Shown: one piece after another, positions 49,340 through 60,589 of the stretch
How the letters are laid out: each line of letters begins with the position of its first letter
Numbering within the stretch: the stretch's first letter is position 1
Assembly (NCBI GenBank): GCA_024704765.1
Contig: JAKMXF010000304.1
Span: 406,322-470,321, forward strand
Length of the DNA stretch: 64,000 nucleotides
Direction of reading: 5' to 3'
Source: Oopsacas minuta
Lineage: Eukaryota; Porifera; Hexactinellida; Lyssacinosida; Leucopsacidae
Translations under genes and position numbers: made by a program
The notes under the pieces: generated by a model
What the model saw: the letters and a program-made list of their open reading frames with translations, nothing else
What the model was told of the DNA's origin: nothing
The model's database searches: none

Positions 49340-52000
49340 TATATTCGAGTTACCACTCGAATTACAGAAATCTTCCACTTATTACGAATATCGACACAAA
49401 TATTCTTTTCGATTTAAACTGAAATAGTGCGCTTCACTGGGGGCTTGTCTTCATCGCTCTCTTCATCCGTTAGCTTAATTATACACTAGCAAACTTCTTG
49501 GTTCTATTTGTCGCTCCTCGACGGGATATCAACACTACGTACCTAAAACTTTGTAATGCACTCATTATCTTGTTGAGTGCAGTTTCTGTCATATAAAATG
49601 TATTATACTCTTATATAACAACTCATTTTAACATTGCACACCTTGATAAAGGCCCTGTGGATATTTAAATAATCATAATATCCTATGTACCTGGCTCTAT
49701 TGCAACGTATTTAGGTATTTTGATTTAATTTAATGTATGGTACTCTCAGCAATTTTGAATTATATGTACAATTGCTATAACTAAATACATAATTTTCTTC
49801 TGTAGATCTTCGTAATCTGAAAAGTTGTTTATCAGAACTCTTCATCATACAACTATATTTCAAAATACTCAAATGAATAGAAGAGTTGGTATATTAACTC
49901 TGATAAGTAATACCGAACACTGATTTCAGTTGATATTCGAGTATTGAAATATTCGCCAAAATATTATTCGGTTGCAACCTTGTTATGTGCAAATATTCAT
50001 GAAAATCGAAGTTTAGAACTTGTGCAATCGAAAAATGCCATCTTATGAGATATTTAACTTCGAAACTTAAAATATAGGTGTGCCATATATAATGCTTTCG
50101 CTCTGCTGTTCACGCTTTAGAGATAAAGACACCAAATTTAGCATGTACACCCATAGTGACATCTACTTGTGCATCTGACTTTTGAGAACTTTCTCTATGG
50201 TATATTTTCACACCTTTTGACACCTCTGTATTTAGCCCAATCAGATTGTGGGGTTTAACATTAGGAATAAATGCATGAAATTCCTTGTTATGGAGTGTAT
50301 GTTTATATTTGCACTGTAATGTATTTATATTGATGTGGACTGCAATTCTATTCGTCAATAGATTCTCTTCGATATATATGTATTAACTTATCATATATAA
50401 TCATATTTCACACCTTTCTTTGGTGAGCATTTCAAAATTATCCAATAGATTGGTTTCCACTTGTTAAATAAGTGTAAACTTTGACATAAAATTCGAATTT
50501 TGGTTTTTTATGTCTAACAAGATTAGTAAAACTCAATCTAGATATGTTTCCCAAAATAGATATTTAGTAGAATTAGTGGCATAGCCACCCCAGGGAACTG
50601 ACCGTCGTGCTTGGGCAATCTTTTTTCGCTCCTGGGCAATATTTTTAACTGCTTTAAGCAAATTAGTTCTACTTATTAATAAATCGTCTTGTTATGTTTC
50701 GATACTCCCAATAATTTCCTTATTCATTAATATCATATCAATTTGTATTATGGTTTTACTGTTTAAACCCACTCGTATTCTTTCATTGTATTATTCTTAT
50801 AATGGCATACATTGTATATGTGGTCTAAAATCTTGGTCGTGTGCCCGGCAATTACTCAAGGCTGCCTACCCCACTGAGTGGAATAATATAGTTTCAATAT
50901 CCACTGAAATTTATTTGGTGAAATTTAAGTCGGCTCAGACGTTGATTTGAGATTATTATATCTTCAAAAATATGTCCAAAAGTGGCACATTTGAGTACTA
51001 AATATAGAAGTTTCGTATTCATTTGGGCATGTGATTTTTTTTCACTACAATAATACGGAATCAAGAATCATCATAATTGAGTTTTTGCAGTTATTCCCGG
51101 GCAAACCCTAATTCAACCTGACAAAATGAAAATTGCACTCAAATTCGAGAATATTTGATCACTTGATAATGGTCTCTCCGACAGGAATGTTGAGGGGTGA
51201 AACAGTGATACCCACTATTATTCACAGTTAGCATAATTTGGTTGCAGGTGGTAAAATCTAGATTTTAGTTGGCATATTTATTCATGATTTGTGTAGATGA
51301 CTATTTTGAAAGGGCTTTTAATGTCTAGCATGTTGCAGAGGTTGTGTCTACTGTTCTTAAACTTTAAATGTAGTTTATTTTCGAAATTATTATACATAAT
51401 TCAAATTCGATTTAGAATATGATTTTGATGAGATTTACAAATATTCTTGGCAAGAAATCTCATTCTACAATACAATGATTATCGCACAAAGACAGTGTAC
51501 ATATATTAATTTACATCTGCTCCTGAATAACTTAACTTTACTAATTTTGCATCGAATGTTTTTCTAAGTGGGTCAAACTATACCAAAGCATCCATACCTC
51601 CCAGGTACCATTCAAATTTGTAATTACATAAAATCTCTTCCTTATTGAATTAGGCAATTCTTTCAGAATATTTAATTATTATCTCGTTACGTTTCCAAAT
51701 TACACCGCTTCCGAATTTCCCATTATTCCATCATATTTCCCCAATCTTTGACCATCAACATTTTGTGTGGTTCATATTTTATATTCATTGATGATGGGAC
51801 ACTAAAGTTAGCATACTATGTATTTGCTGCTCTTGATTTATAAATTTCTCCTCAAAGTCAGTTAGTATTCATTTACAAACGATGGATGCCTCAAAAGTCA
51901 ATTTCTAACAAAAAATCGAATTATCCTTTTTTACACAGCGGCATACATATTTGATTTTAGTTTACTGTCTGTATGCAGTTTGTACTAGGACTCATGTCCC
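49340..52000 (+). other. Intron stretch
   Basis: No gene or repeat border recognised. The minus-strand frame 50110-50358 (82 codons) is unassigned. Confidence 0.45.
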
Positions 52001-52610
52001 TTTGCAGCGATGTGGTATAGGAGTACCGTTAATCCTCCGATATTACTAGCTCCCTTCATGGAAAGATGTAGGAGCCCTCCTATCGAGAAAGAGGGTTACC
52101 CTGGGGTACATAGTGTGTCTTCATCGATGCATCCATGGTCCGGTGTGCAGTACCTGTATTTCGTTACTCCGACTATAAAGAATGTAGGAATATGCATTCA
52201 TTTTCCATTCTTTTCTTGATACACTTTCCTGAAAATAAATGCTTACATACCGGTTTCGACATGTTTTGACCCTGCCTACAGCTTGGCTACCTCTATATCT
52301 GTCTCCCACACTGAACCGCATCCTTAAGCCTTTTTGTTCTGTAGACGATTGTTGCTATAGATCGACCTATCTCATTATCCATCAATTCTTCATAGCACAA
52401 GGTCACATCCTGTTAGAGTTCACAGAGTACCCGTCATTTGTGAACCTCCATGGATGGATTTATGGCCGCCGTAAGGGGGGTTGCATCTGCCGTCCCACAT
52501 TCAACGGGCTTCATACTTCCCTGGCAGGATCGATTCACGTGTATAACTGAACTCGGTTTTCCTACTATTCGTCTGCAGGAAATGGTCGTAAGAAGATCCT
52601 GAAAGTAAGA
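52001..52610. other. Less AT-rich segment of unknown origin
   Basis: G+C rises visibly and both strands have open frames (plus 52010-52219 and 52239-52550), neither of a family I recognise. Self-complementary words tcgatgcatccatgg and ccatggatggatttatgg stand about 310 bases apart (52126-52140 and 52449-52466). It may be the body of an inverted-repeat element. The word ccggtttcgacat occurs here (52250) and again at 52690. Confidence 0.3.
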
Positions 52611-52990
52611 AAAATCTATGGCATATGTATATAATTCCCACGTTCTTTATTAATTATGGAAACATAGAGAAACACTGAGGAAGGAAAACCGGTTTCGACA
52701 TTATTTGATATATCTGACAAAATCACCATTTGATTCGGATAGTTTTTCTCTAAACTGACAAAATAATGATAATTATATAGTTATACTTATATGACCACAA
52801 ATTTGTTGTGTGGATAGATTCCCGTAAAACGTTATCTACGCTGGTACTTGTGAACTCCCTATTAAAAATCCTGTGTCTTTCCTCTAACTCCCACTTGTGT
52901 ACTTACCCTTGATGTTCTTATAGAAACGCGTTTTGAAATTTGGTGTTACCATTAATTTTTGTGATAGTATGACTGTTTTTATTTATCTAG
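52611..52990 (+). other. End of the 16.2-kb intron
   Basis: Nothing recognised. It closes with the acceptor atttatctag at 52981-52990. Confidence 0.6.
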
Positions 52991-53211
52991 GAAGGAGTCC
53001 AGGAGCCAGCCAGAAAGTCATCCTGCAGCTGGAAGAACAGCTTTGCGAGAAAGAGCGTCTCATGGCCGATGCTACTCGCACCTGGATGGATCGCTTGAAA
53101 ATGACTGAGCAAAGGAAATTAGAGGAAATTGACGATTTGAGAAAAGCTGGGATTTCTTTAGGTGTTGAGAACACATTACCGAACCTAGTTAATCTTAATG
53201 AAGATCCTCAG
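52991..53211 (+). CDS. KIF14: KIF14-like kinesin, coiled-coil to FHA linker exon
   Basis: Taking phase 1 from the previous exon, it reads (G)RSPGASQKVILQLEEQLC, a coiled coil (EKERLMADATRTWMDRLKMT, EQRKLEEIDDLRKAGISLG) and ENTLPNLVNLNEDPQ. The W…KM…RKLEE…LRKAGI pattern and the closing LPNLVNLNEDPQ are the conserved run-up to the FHA domain in kinesin-3, closest to KIF14. The acceptor is tctag at 52986-52990 and the donor is cag|gttata after 53211, phase 0. The frame is clean. The next residues should begin LSE, starting the FHA domain, but that exon was not found nearby. It is intact, with protein-level conservation unlike the flanks. Confidence 0.9.
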
Positions 53212-54670
53212 GTTATATTTTGAGTTTTTCTGTTGGAGTAGATTTCTTAGCCCATAGTCTTTTTTGCATAGTGACGAAACAGTAACTTGTGGATTGTTGT
53301 TGAGGGGTCCCTTTCGAGGGTTAGCCGATGTAACTGTACAATTGATTTCGATATTCCATGAATGACTTTTGCGGTAATATATGTGATCCATACTTGGAGA
53401 ATTCAAAGAGAACTAATCCCACCCTATTAAAAATATAGTATTGTGTTTTGAATGGAGTTTAATGTCAGACATTTCGAAATAATCGCTCTTAGCTTCAATA
53501 CAGACTTTCAATCATCTAATTCAACAATAAGACGTATTTTAGCGCTCTCCCTTTAGGATTACTTTCAGGTACTTATCATCGCCCTTCCAAGTGGTACCCG
53601 ATCTTGAAATTATTTGCAGCAAGAGGTTTCTTTAACAGTGGGAATTCTCTTAGGTAGACAAACTTGAGCAACAGGACCATAACCATCGATTGCTATTGAG
53701 TGCATTACACTCTTGGCCCAAAATCTGGCCGGGTTTTTTGGCCTTGGTTCATCCGAATACAACTAACCTTTTTACTTACCGGGTCAGTTAAGTATATCAA
53801 GTTTTATCATTAGTGCCAGAAGCTTGTAAGGGCGCTGATGATACAGAATATCATAAATTACAGCCATATATATCACAGGAGTATTCATACTAATTACTTA
53901 AACTGCAGGAATTGACAAAGCCAATACAGTAACGTTTATATTGATGGAATTTGACACATTCCTCTGTTGCTATGCAAATGTATTTCAACAGATTCTAGCC
54001 AAATCTGAATATTGATGATAGGGCTCTAGATATAAACTATTGTATCCATAATATGCGATTTTCCATCCATGAATACTATATAGTTTTGTGGACGGTTAGT
54101 AATTATCACTTCATATCTCCGGATTGTCCTTATAATTTAGCTTTCTTCATAACTTCATTGCCGTTGGAGTTAAGAAACAAATCATTAATATTCATGAATA
54201 CTAAGTCTCTTATTGCGGACACATTAATATAAAATGTAGAGCTCTACCGTCAATATCTTTCAGATAAGGCTACATGATCGTCCAATAAGGACCTTACGCA
54301 ATCAAATGATCGCAATAAATTTTGAAGCTATTCTAATGCTTGGATATCATATTTATTTTTGTCGTTAATGCATTTATAGGGACAGTTACTGTGATAAGCA
54401 CAATAATATCATTCTGTCAACTATACGAAATCCATACCAACATTGTTATGAAGGGATATAGGCAGTTGTGAGTCAGTTATTCCAAAAATCTCCCCATGAA
54501 TACAATCTTCAAGGTATATTACACACAGATTCAATCGTTGCAGGTAAAATAGAAGATGTGGTATATCAATGTTCATTCAATGAATTTCTCACTTTGATTT
54601 GGCATTGTTGTCTCCGCTCGTTTGTCTAATCATTGAAATGTGAATGTAGCTGACAATTCAGTAGAAAAGA
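53212..54670 (+). other. KIF14 intron with a palindromic-MITE fragment
   Basis: 53930-54080 matches part of the 28.4-29.1 kb family (acacattcctctgttgctat, gcaaatgt, gattctagccaaatctg, ttgatgata). No exon was recognised here although the start of the FHA domain is expected downstream. Confidence 0.5.
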
Positions 54671-54770
54671 ATCTATACTATTAAAACGTGATTAATCTAT
54701 CTATATGTATGTTATATCCTAGCGTGTTTCGCTTGCTAGGTCGCTAAGCAACAGTTTAATGCCTCAGACT
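54671..54770. repeat. Possible Helentron-like repeat start
   Basis: atctatactattaaaacgtg followed by tatgtatgttatatcc and tagcgtgtttcgcttgctag resembles the junction at 20088 and the GC-rich word at 35285. The class is inferred from the ATCTATACTATTAAA start only; no 3' end was defined. Confidence 0.35.
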
Positions 54771-57094
54771 AGCTTAAGTATTACACAGCTCAATTTCTTG
54801 ATACTATTGGTGGCAACTCGAAGTTTTTTGCCGAAATTTTACTTTTTATTATCCATAAATGTCCAGGGATTTACTTGGAGCAGGGCTATTGTGTTTTAGG
54901 ATTAAAAACAAGAAATGATCATAATGAATCGATTCTACGTCCTGGTTCGTCAGTTCAATAATTTATGTTCTAAACAACTTTGAGGGTGAAATCGAAAACC
55001 AAATGAACTTCATCCTGAAGTTTGAGATAGATTTGCTTTTACTGACAATTGTGTAAAAGAAGGATGACATGATATTATAATCCCGCTCTGAATTTTATTC
55101 AAATGTAATTCATTTTCTCTGTCCCAGGAATCTGGAACTACGTCGAAGTGTTGCGGGTGGGCTTTCCCAACATGAGCAGTAGATCTCCCCAATTTGGCTG
55201 ATTATACGCATATTGAAGCATTCATCATTTGTGTCTCGGTCTCCTAAAAGACGTTTGTCAATTCATTTCCTGCTTTTTCCAAAGCAAGGGGGGCCGATAC
55301 TAGAGTGAGGCGAGAAAATCACTATTGCTGAGTGAGCCATGGGCCATTGATCAAATAAGCGACTATGCATTAACACATCATCCATCACCCAGGCCGTAGC
55401 CAGAGCGTAGTGTAAAGAGGGGATAAGTAAACTTTAGGGGAGCTTGGATACTTAAGATTTTTATATCTATTTTGGGGTAGGCCCATGCCCAAACTCCCAA
55501 GCTACTTTGGGGGAAGGTAAAATTACTTAGTTCATAAATATTCAGACAACTCTGGCGTCCCATAGTTTGCTTAGTAATCGTGTATATTGTGACATTCCAA
55601 TGAACTACAAATCTAGGTTACTCTCATACATTTAAATAATATCTAAAATAAACAGAGTCCTCTATCCTTCTTCCTAGAATGATAATTATAGCCATGAGGA
55701 ATGAATTCACTATTCGCACATAAATGTAATCAAACTGGAAGGAATGTATGTTGTGATCATATAAAACCAAAAAATGTAATTTCAATGGTCGCTGTAAAAG
55801 CATCCATATAATTCAGGATATTAACTAGCAAGAGGAATCTGATAACTAAAATGCATAGTCAATTTGACATATTCACAAATATTTCCTTGATTTAACTACT
55901 ATCTATGATCTAAGATAATAAAGGTCAATATAGCTTGGCAAAAATTCACGGGTGGTTAAATTTGCTAGGGGGGCTGAGCACCCCCTAGCCACGGCTCTGC
56001 CATCTCCAAATGAGTAATTATCCCTAATTTAATACTGTTGGTTCACAAATATTGAATCACGAATCAGCCACTATAAAAAGACGTACAACAATGTTGTTCT
56101 CAGCTACTCGCTACTTGGGAACAATTTACATTTACCTGTTTACCACCTTCTTTTGACCGGGCTTAGGGCACAGTGTAGTTCCGCCATTGATTGTGGCCAT
56201 ATTAATTATATTAACTCAAAGTTAGTAGTCGATATGCTACGTATCTACAATTGATGAAACCAAAATAGAATGAGTATTAACAGTCTATAAGGCAATGAAT
56301 GTTTTACATTCAGAACCTCAGTCGTCACACTCCATATAATCTCTCTGTAAGAAGAGTATTGAAAACTGTATTGATAACATAAGATCCTATAAAAACCCTG
56401 ATTACAGCGATTACAGATTGAAATCTTTTGATTTTCTGATTATTACAGTAGAGTGGGTAGATCTCGTTAATCCGTGCTGGGCCTGGATGTCATGTAGTGA
56501 AGCCTCACATACGGCCCTCCAAATAGCGGATAACCTCTGAATAATGAAATATAGGCATCTTCACAATTGTGTCACATCAGTTAGAGAGATTGAATCAGAA
56601 TGTATTGAAAAGGTAAATAAAGGCGGCCATGTAGTATATATTAGCAGAAATGATTTGATAATAACTCTAGCGACTATTGAATTACAAGTTGACATTGGCA
56701 AAACTTGTGTCACCCATGTTATCAAATATAACTCAATAACGTGACAATTTTATAAAACAAAATTTTATTTCATGCATATCTACATCCTTAGATTACTTGA
56801 TCCTGAAATCAAGGACCCACTTGTTGTCGTTTATCCCAGCTTTATAAATAGATAAAAACAAATTGTTTTTTTAACCAAACCGGCGTCATTTCGAACTGGG
56901 AATAGTTGGATGACATGCCTGTGGTGATTATGATCAATTAGAGCCAAAAGATGCCAATTTGATATTCTCTAGAATATTAAGAGTGTAACTCAAATTTAAT
57001 AGAAAAGAAGTGATACTTGGTTATATCCAGTGAGATGCCTATAGTTAGAATGTCTGTGCTTAATCTCTATTTGCCTAGTTATCTATTTATCTAG
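54771..57094 (+). other. Intron stretch
   Basis: No gene supported. At 56445 tacagtagagtgggtagatc is another pogo-type end without a partner. The tract gggggctgagcacccccta at 55971-55989 is a short palindrome. Confidence 0.4.
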
Positions 57095-57781
57095 GGGCCT
57101 CATTCACTAAACAACTTAATTTTTGCTTAATTTAAATTTAAGTAAAACTTAAGCATTCCTAAGTAAAATTTAAATTTGGTTAAGTATTCTTAGATATTCA
57201 AAACTTAATTGAATACTTAAAATTTGCTTAATTTATAAGCAAAGTTATAAGCAAACTTAAGTGTAATAACCTATGTGTGGTACTATATCTATTTACTCGA
57301 ACAGTAGCCGGCCTCAATTTTTAGTTTACGAATTCTCGCCCTCTCAACGACCAATTTCGAATTTGATCTCTATTTTGGAAATTTCATTAATCTAAGATGT
57401 CATAGCACCATGACCATATTCCTGAAATTTCTTATCAAATACCGTTCGAGCAGGGACCGAAAGAGATGTTTGGTAAATATTTCGAGGTAGGCAATTATTC
57501 ACGTACGAGCTACTTCTCGAGTAAATACAGTACATCATAGTTTCCTGATCCATTTAACAATATGGTAACATGTAGTCATAATATAACACCGAAAGCCATA
57601 TAAAAGTAGGTTGGTGAATTAACCGATAATATTTTGATAATAATTGTGTAAAATCTAAACAAACAATTATAAAGTGGTGAAAGATACTGTTGATTGATCC
57701 AGCAGCTGAGAAAAGTTAAGTAGTTCTAAACTATATAAATTTTCGAAAAGACTTTTAGTGTTTAAAGCATAAATTCGAAGA

Positions 57782-57966
57782 ATGGACCATCAACAAGATA
57801 AAATAAAAAGAACATCGAAAAATTACTCACAGGAAGAAATCAATACATTAGTTGATTTAGTACAAGAAAATAAATCTGGCTATTTGGTAGCTTTAATGCA
57901 TCTCTAACATTTGAAGAAAAAGCTTCACTTTGGGATTGGTTTAACAAGTCAACACGATATGCATAG
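57782..57966 (+). pseudogene. Harbinger Myb-like protein, remnant
   Basis: The frame starts MDHQQDKIKRTSKNYSQEEI and NTLVDLVQENKSG, a Myb/SANT-like first helix. It then loses one base near 57886, ending in a stop at 57905-57907. The other frame continues FGSFNASLTFEEKASLWDWF up to a TAG at 57964-57966. In Harbinger elements the Myb-like partner takes the transposase to the nucleus and the element ends. Only the N-terminal third remains. Confidence 0.6.
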
Positions 57967-58327
57967 GTCTAGAGAGATCAAAGAGAATTTGGTATCTATT
58001 GGGAAAGTAGTCCAGTTACTGCCTGAAATGGTCCAAATCAAACAGTAATAATTAATCTCCTGGCACAACAATCGTTTCGATTCGATGCTCCAAGCAGATT
58101 TCCAACGAATTTCCCTCCTGGTAATGTACCATAATCCACAATCTTTGATAAATTCAGTTTTTTTGCATACTTATATCTGTGTATTGCTAAGTTAGAAAGT
58201 AAGGCAACGGCGTACCCCCGTGTCTCTAACTGTTATTATATAATTATATTCAAATGAATCTACATTTGCTATAATAACTAACATCAAAACTTAGCACCGA
58301 GTTTAATCAAAAGAAATGACTCTTGGA

Positions 58328-58719
58328 TCACTTTTGTCGACTTTCACTAGGAAATTTAATATATCTACTTGCAATAGATGCTAAGCCATCACACACTGCA
58401 TTGACACACCTTGATACAGATGTTTGTGAAATACCATGAGCAGAAGCAACTACTGTCTGAAATGTACCAGTTGCTAGGAACTGTAGTGCTACTGCCAATT
58501 GTGTTGTTGGAGGTATGGAATGGGAACGTGTTGTTGATCGGAATAATTTACTCGGTATCTCATTTAGAAGTTCCATAAAAATATAGCGAGAATTCTGTAA
58601 CGAGCAATAGATTCTCCATCAGAATATTCATCTAAGGGATTTGGCCGATCTCTGAAAACTCTTTGACGGCGCAAGCTACTGGCAATTTCAAGTTCAAGAA
58701 TATGAAGCGCTGATGCCAT
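58328..58719 (-). pseudogene. HARBI1-like transposase, N-terminal half only
   Basis: From 58719: MASALHILELEIASSLRRQR, VFRDRPNPLDEYSDGESIARYR. A one-base shift near 58570 follows. The frame then reads LLNEIPSKLFRSTTRSHSIP, TTQLAVALQFLATGTFQTVV and SQTSVSRCVNAVCDGLASIA, which is the helix-turn-helix region of HARBI1 proteins. The frame stops at 58328 and the DDE nuclease half (about 200 residues) is missing, so the element cannot move itself. The family is firm from the ALQFLATGTFQ…VSRC pattern. Confidence 0.8.
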
Positions 58720-59181
58720 TGTTGATATCACAAAATTTCTATGTAGAATTAGATAGGACAACAACAACAACAACAATAGTATATATAGATACGTCCATCA
58801 ATGGATAATCAATATACCTAAAATGAGAAGTTTGCTAGGAAAATTGCAATAGTGTAATATACAATCAAAGTTAAGTCAATTACGTATAAACATGACTTAA
58901 GTTTTTGGTAATATTTGGGTAAGTTTAAGCAAATACTTAGTTTTTGCTTAAGTTTTGTTTAGTGAATACCAACTAAAATCTAACTTAAGATTTGCTTGAC
59001 TGTTACTTCATTTTAACCAAATACTTAGTTTTTGCTAAAATTGAGCAATCTTAAGTTAAGTTGTTTAGTGAATGGAGGCCCAGTTCTCTTATCGTTAATC
59101 TTCACAATTTGTCTACTTGGACCTGGCGGATAATTAATAATATAATTTCTCTCGCTATTTGATAGTGTATTCAAGTACAAT

Positions 59182-59278
59182 TAGATAATATAAGGCTCTA
59201 CCTCTAAATAGCGGACACTCTCTAAATAACGGATAACGGATCTGTTCCCAAAGGGTCGGCTGTTCAGAGGCTCTACTA
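59182..59278. repeat. Tigger-type end next to the mariner
   Basis: aaggctctacctctaaatag, cggacactctctaaataacg and gttcagaggctctacta read outward as CAGTAGAGCCTC-like terminal sequence with inner copies. The mariner at 59279 sits right at its end. No left partner was found. Confidence 0.5.
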
Positions 59279-60589
59279 CAGGGTGGCTTTTAAGTCCTGT
59301 CCCATGCAAAAACTATTATTTATCAATATATATATATATATATAGCTTGGTAATGATATTTATTCTTCTAATTTATGATTCAGAGACAAAACATAGTTCG
59401 CGAAATTTATTCAATATTGCCTCCCTCATTTTGTATTAAACGTGTAATTCTATCTGGCAAGGCCTCAATAGCAGCACGGAGGGTTTTTGGGGAATTTTAT
59501 TCCACTCTTGGCAAAGTTTCCTCTTCAGTGACTTGATACTTGTGTCAGAGTTAACACAAGCTTTCGCCTCGAGAATTGACCACACAGAATAATCCATGGG
59601 ATTCAGGTCAGGACTGTAAGGAGGCCGTTCTTCTTTGGTTATAAAACCAGGAAAATTGTCATATACCCATGACTGGGTAACATTAGAAGTGTGCTGTCGC
59701 CCCGTCTTGCTGGAAAACAAATGAAGTACCTCCGAACATGTCTCGGCCTATATTCTTCAATACTGTCTCCAAAACCATTTCCCAAAAATTAATTGAATTG
59801 ATTTGTACCCCTTCTGGTGCAAAAACCAATGGTGTCCGGTCCATTTTTAATACCCCTGCCCAACCAATCACCGATTTAGGGTTCTGTATTCGGCTTACAT
59901 ATCTGAATTTCTCGTCGAATTTGGAAGGAGATGATGTAAGTATACGATCATTTTGTAAGTTGGTTGCCTCCTGGAGAGTGAATATTTTCTCATCTGAAGT
60001 AATATTTTTTCTAGATTTTCAACAGCGTACCTGCCCAACGTACCTTTATATCTTGCAACCCTTTTGCTTTACCAATTGAGAAAGGAAGTCTACCTTCTTA
60101 CGCTTGAATGAACTCATCCCTAAATCCCTTTTCACAATTTTGGTTATTGCACATCTTGTTACTTTCAGATCTAGAGTCATTTCCTTATGGAACATCTAGG
60201 ATTTCGGCGAATTCGCTGCGCGATGACTTTCCCTAAGCTGGGGTGGTTACTGGGCACGGACGGCCTGATCTCGTCATATCTTCAACTCTTCCAGTATCCT
60301 TGGATCGCCAAATAGTACAGTACACAAATTTCCTTTTGTTTAGAGGGAGTTTCAGGATTCTCAAAATTTCCCTTGAAGGATGTCCTTTTGTAAATCATTC
60401 TACAATTGCCGACCTCTCACGTTCCATCACTGATAAAATTGAAATTTCTCTACAATTGTACTATGAAACTGTATATTTATGTTAAATACATTATAATAAG
60501 GTAAACTAATAAGATATATCTAATAGCAGAGACTCAGTATGGAAAGATGGTTCTTATAAATCATGGGACAGAACTTAAAAGCCACCCCG
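59279..60589 (-). mobile_element. maT-type mariner element, copy B
   Basis: The left end CAGGGTGGCTTTTAAGTCCT and the right end read outward CGGGGTGGCTTTTAAGTTCT are inverted repeats continuing GTCCCATG. TA lies on both sides (59277-59278, 60590-60591). At 1.31 kb it is a full-length element with one dead transposase. Its ends differ from copy A, so it is another family. Confidence 0.9.
59436..60427 (-). pseudogene. Mariner (maT, DD37D) transposase B, broken
   Basis: The start at 60425-60427 reads MERERSAIVE, then a stop, and FTKGHPSREILRIL, with the linker TRSGRPCPVTTP. The first Asp is in ITSDEKIFTLQ (about 59960-59990). The frame 59871-59683 reads MIGWAGVLKMDRTPLVFAPE up to FVFQQDGATAH (second Asp). 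The next frame, 59720-59436, has HTSNVTQSWVYDNFPGFITK and PPYSPDLNPMDYSVWSILEA (third Asp). There are 37 residues between the last two, as in copy A. Multiple stops and shifts make it inactive. Confidence 0.88.

Larger units (their letters stand above)
57095..59081. mobile_element. PIF/Harbinger element, defective
   Basis: The left end GGGCCTCATTCACTAAACAA (57095) and the right end read outward GGGCCTCCATTCACTAAACA (59081) are inverted repeats running on into ACTTAA. About 150 bases inside each end are packed with acttaa/ttaagt words. The right end also holds an inner gtttagtgaatacc copy at about 58956-58969. It carries a Myb-like gene on the plus strand and a HARBI1-like transposase on the minus strand, the usual two-gene layout of Harbinger. 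The 3-bp target duplication could not be fixed (tag / agt). Confidence 0.82.

Noticed and set aside
55971-55989. Short GC-rich palindrome gggggctgagcaccccc as a terminator or regulatory hairpin.
   Set aside because: It is a lone short palindrome in eukaryotic intron with no U-tract or gene end near it.
56544-56744. Frame ending …IESECIEK before gtaaat, considered as the missing KIF14 exon.
   Set aside because: No similarity to the FHA start and no good acceptor at the right phase.
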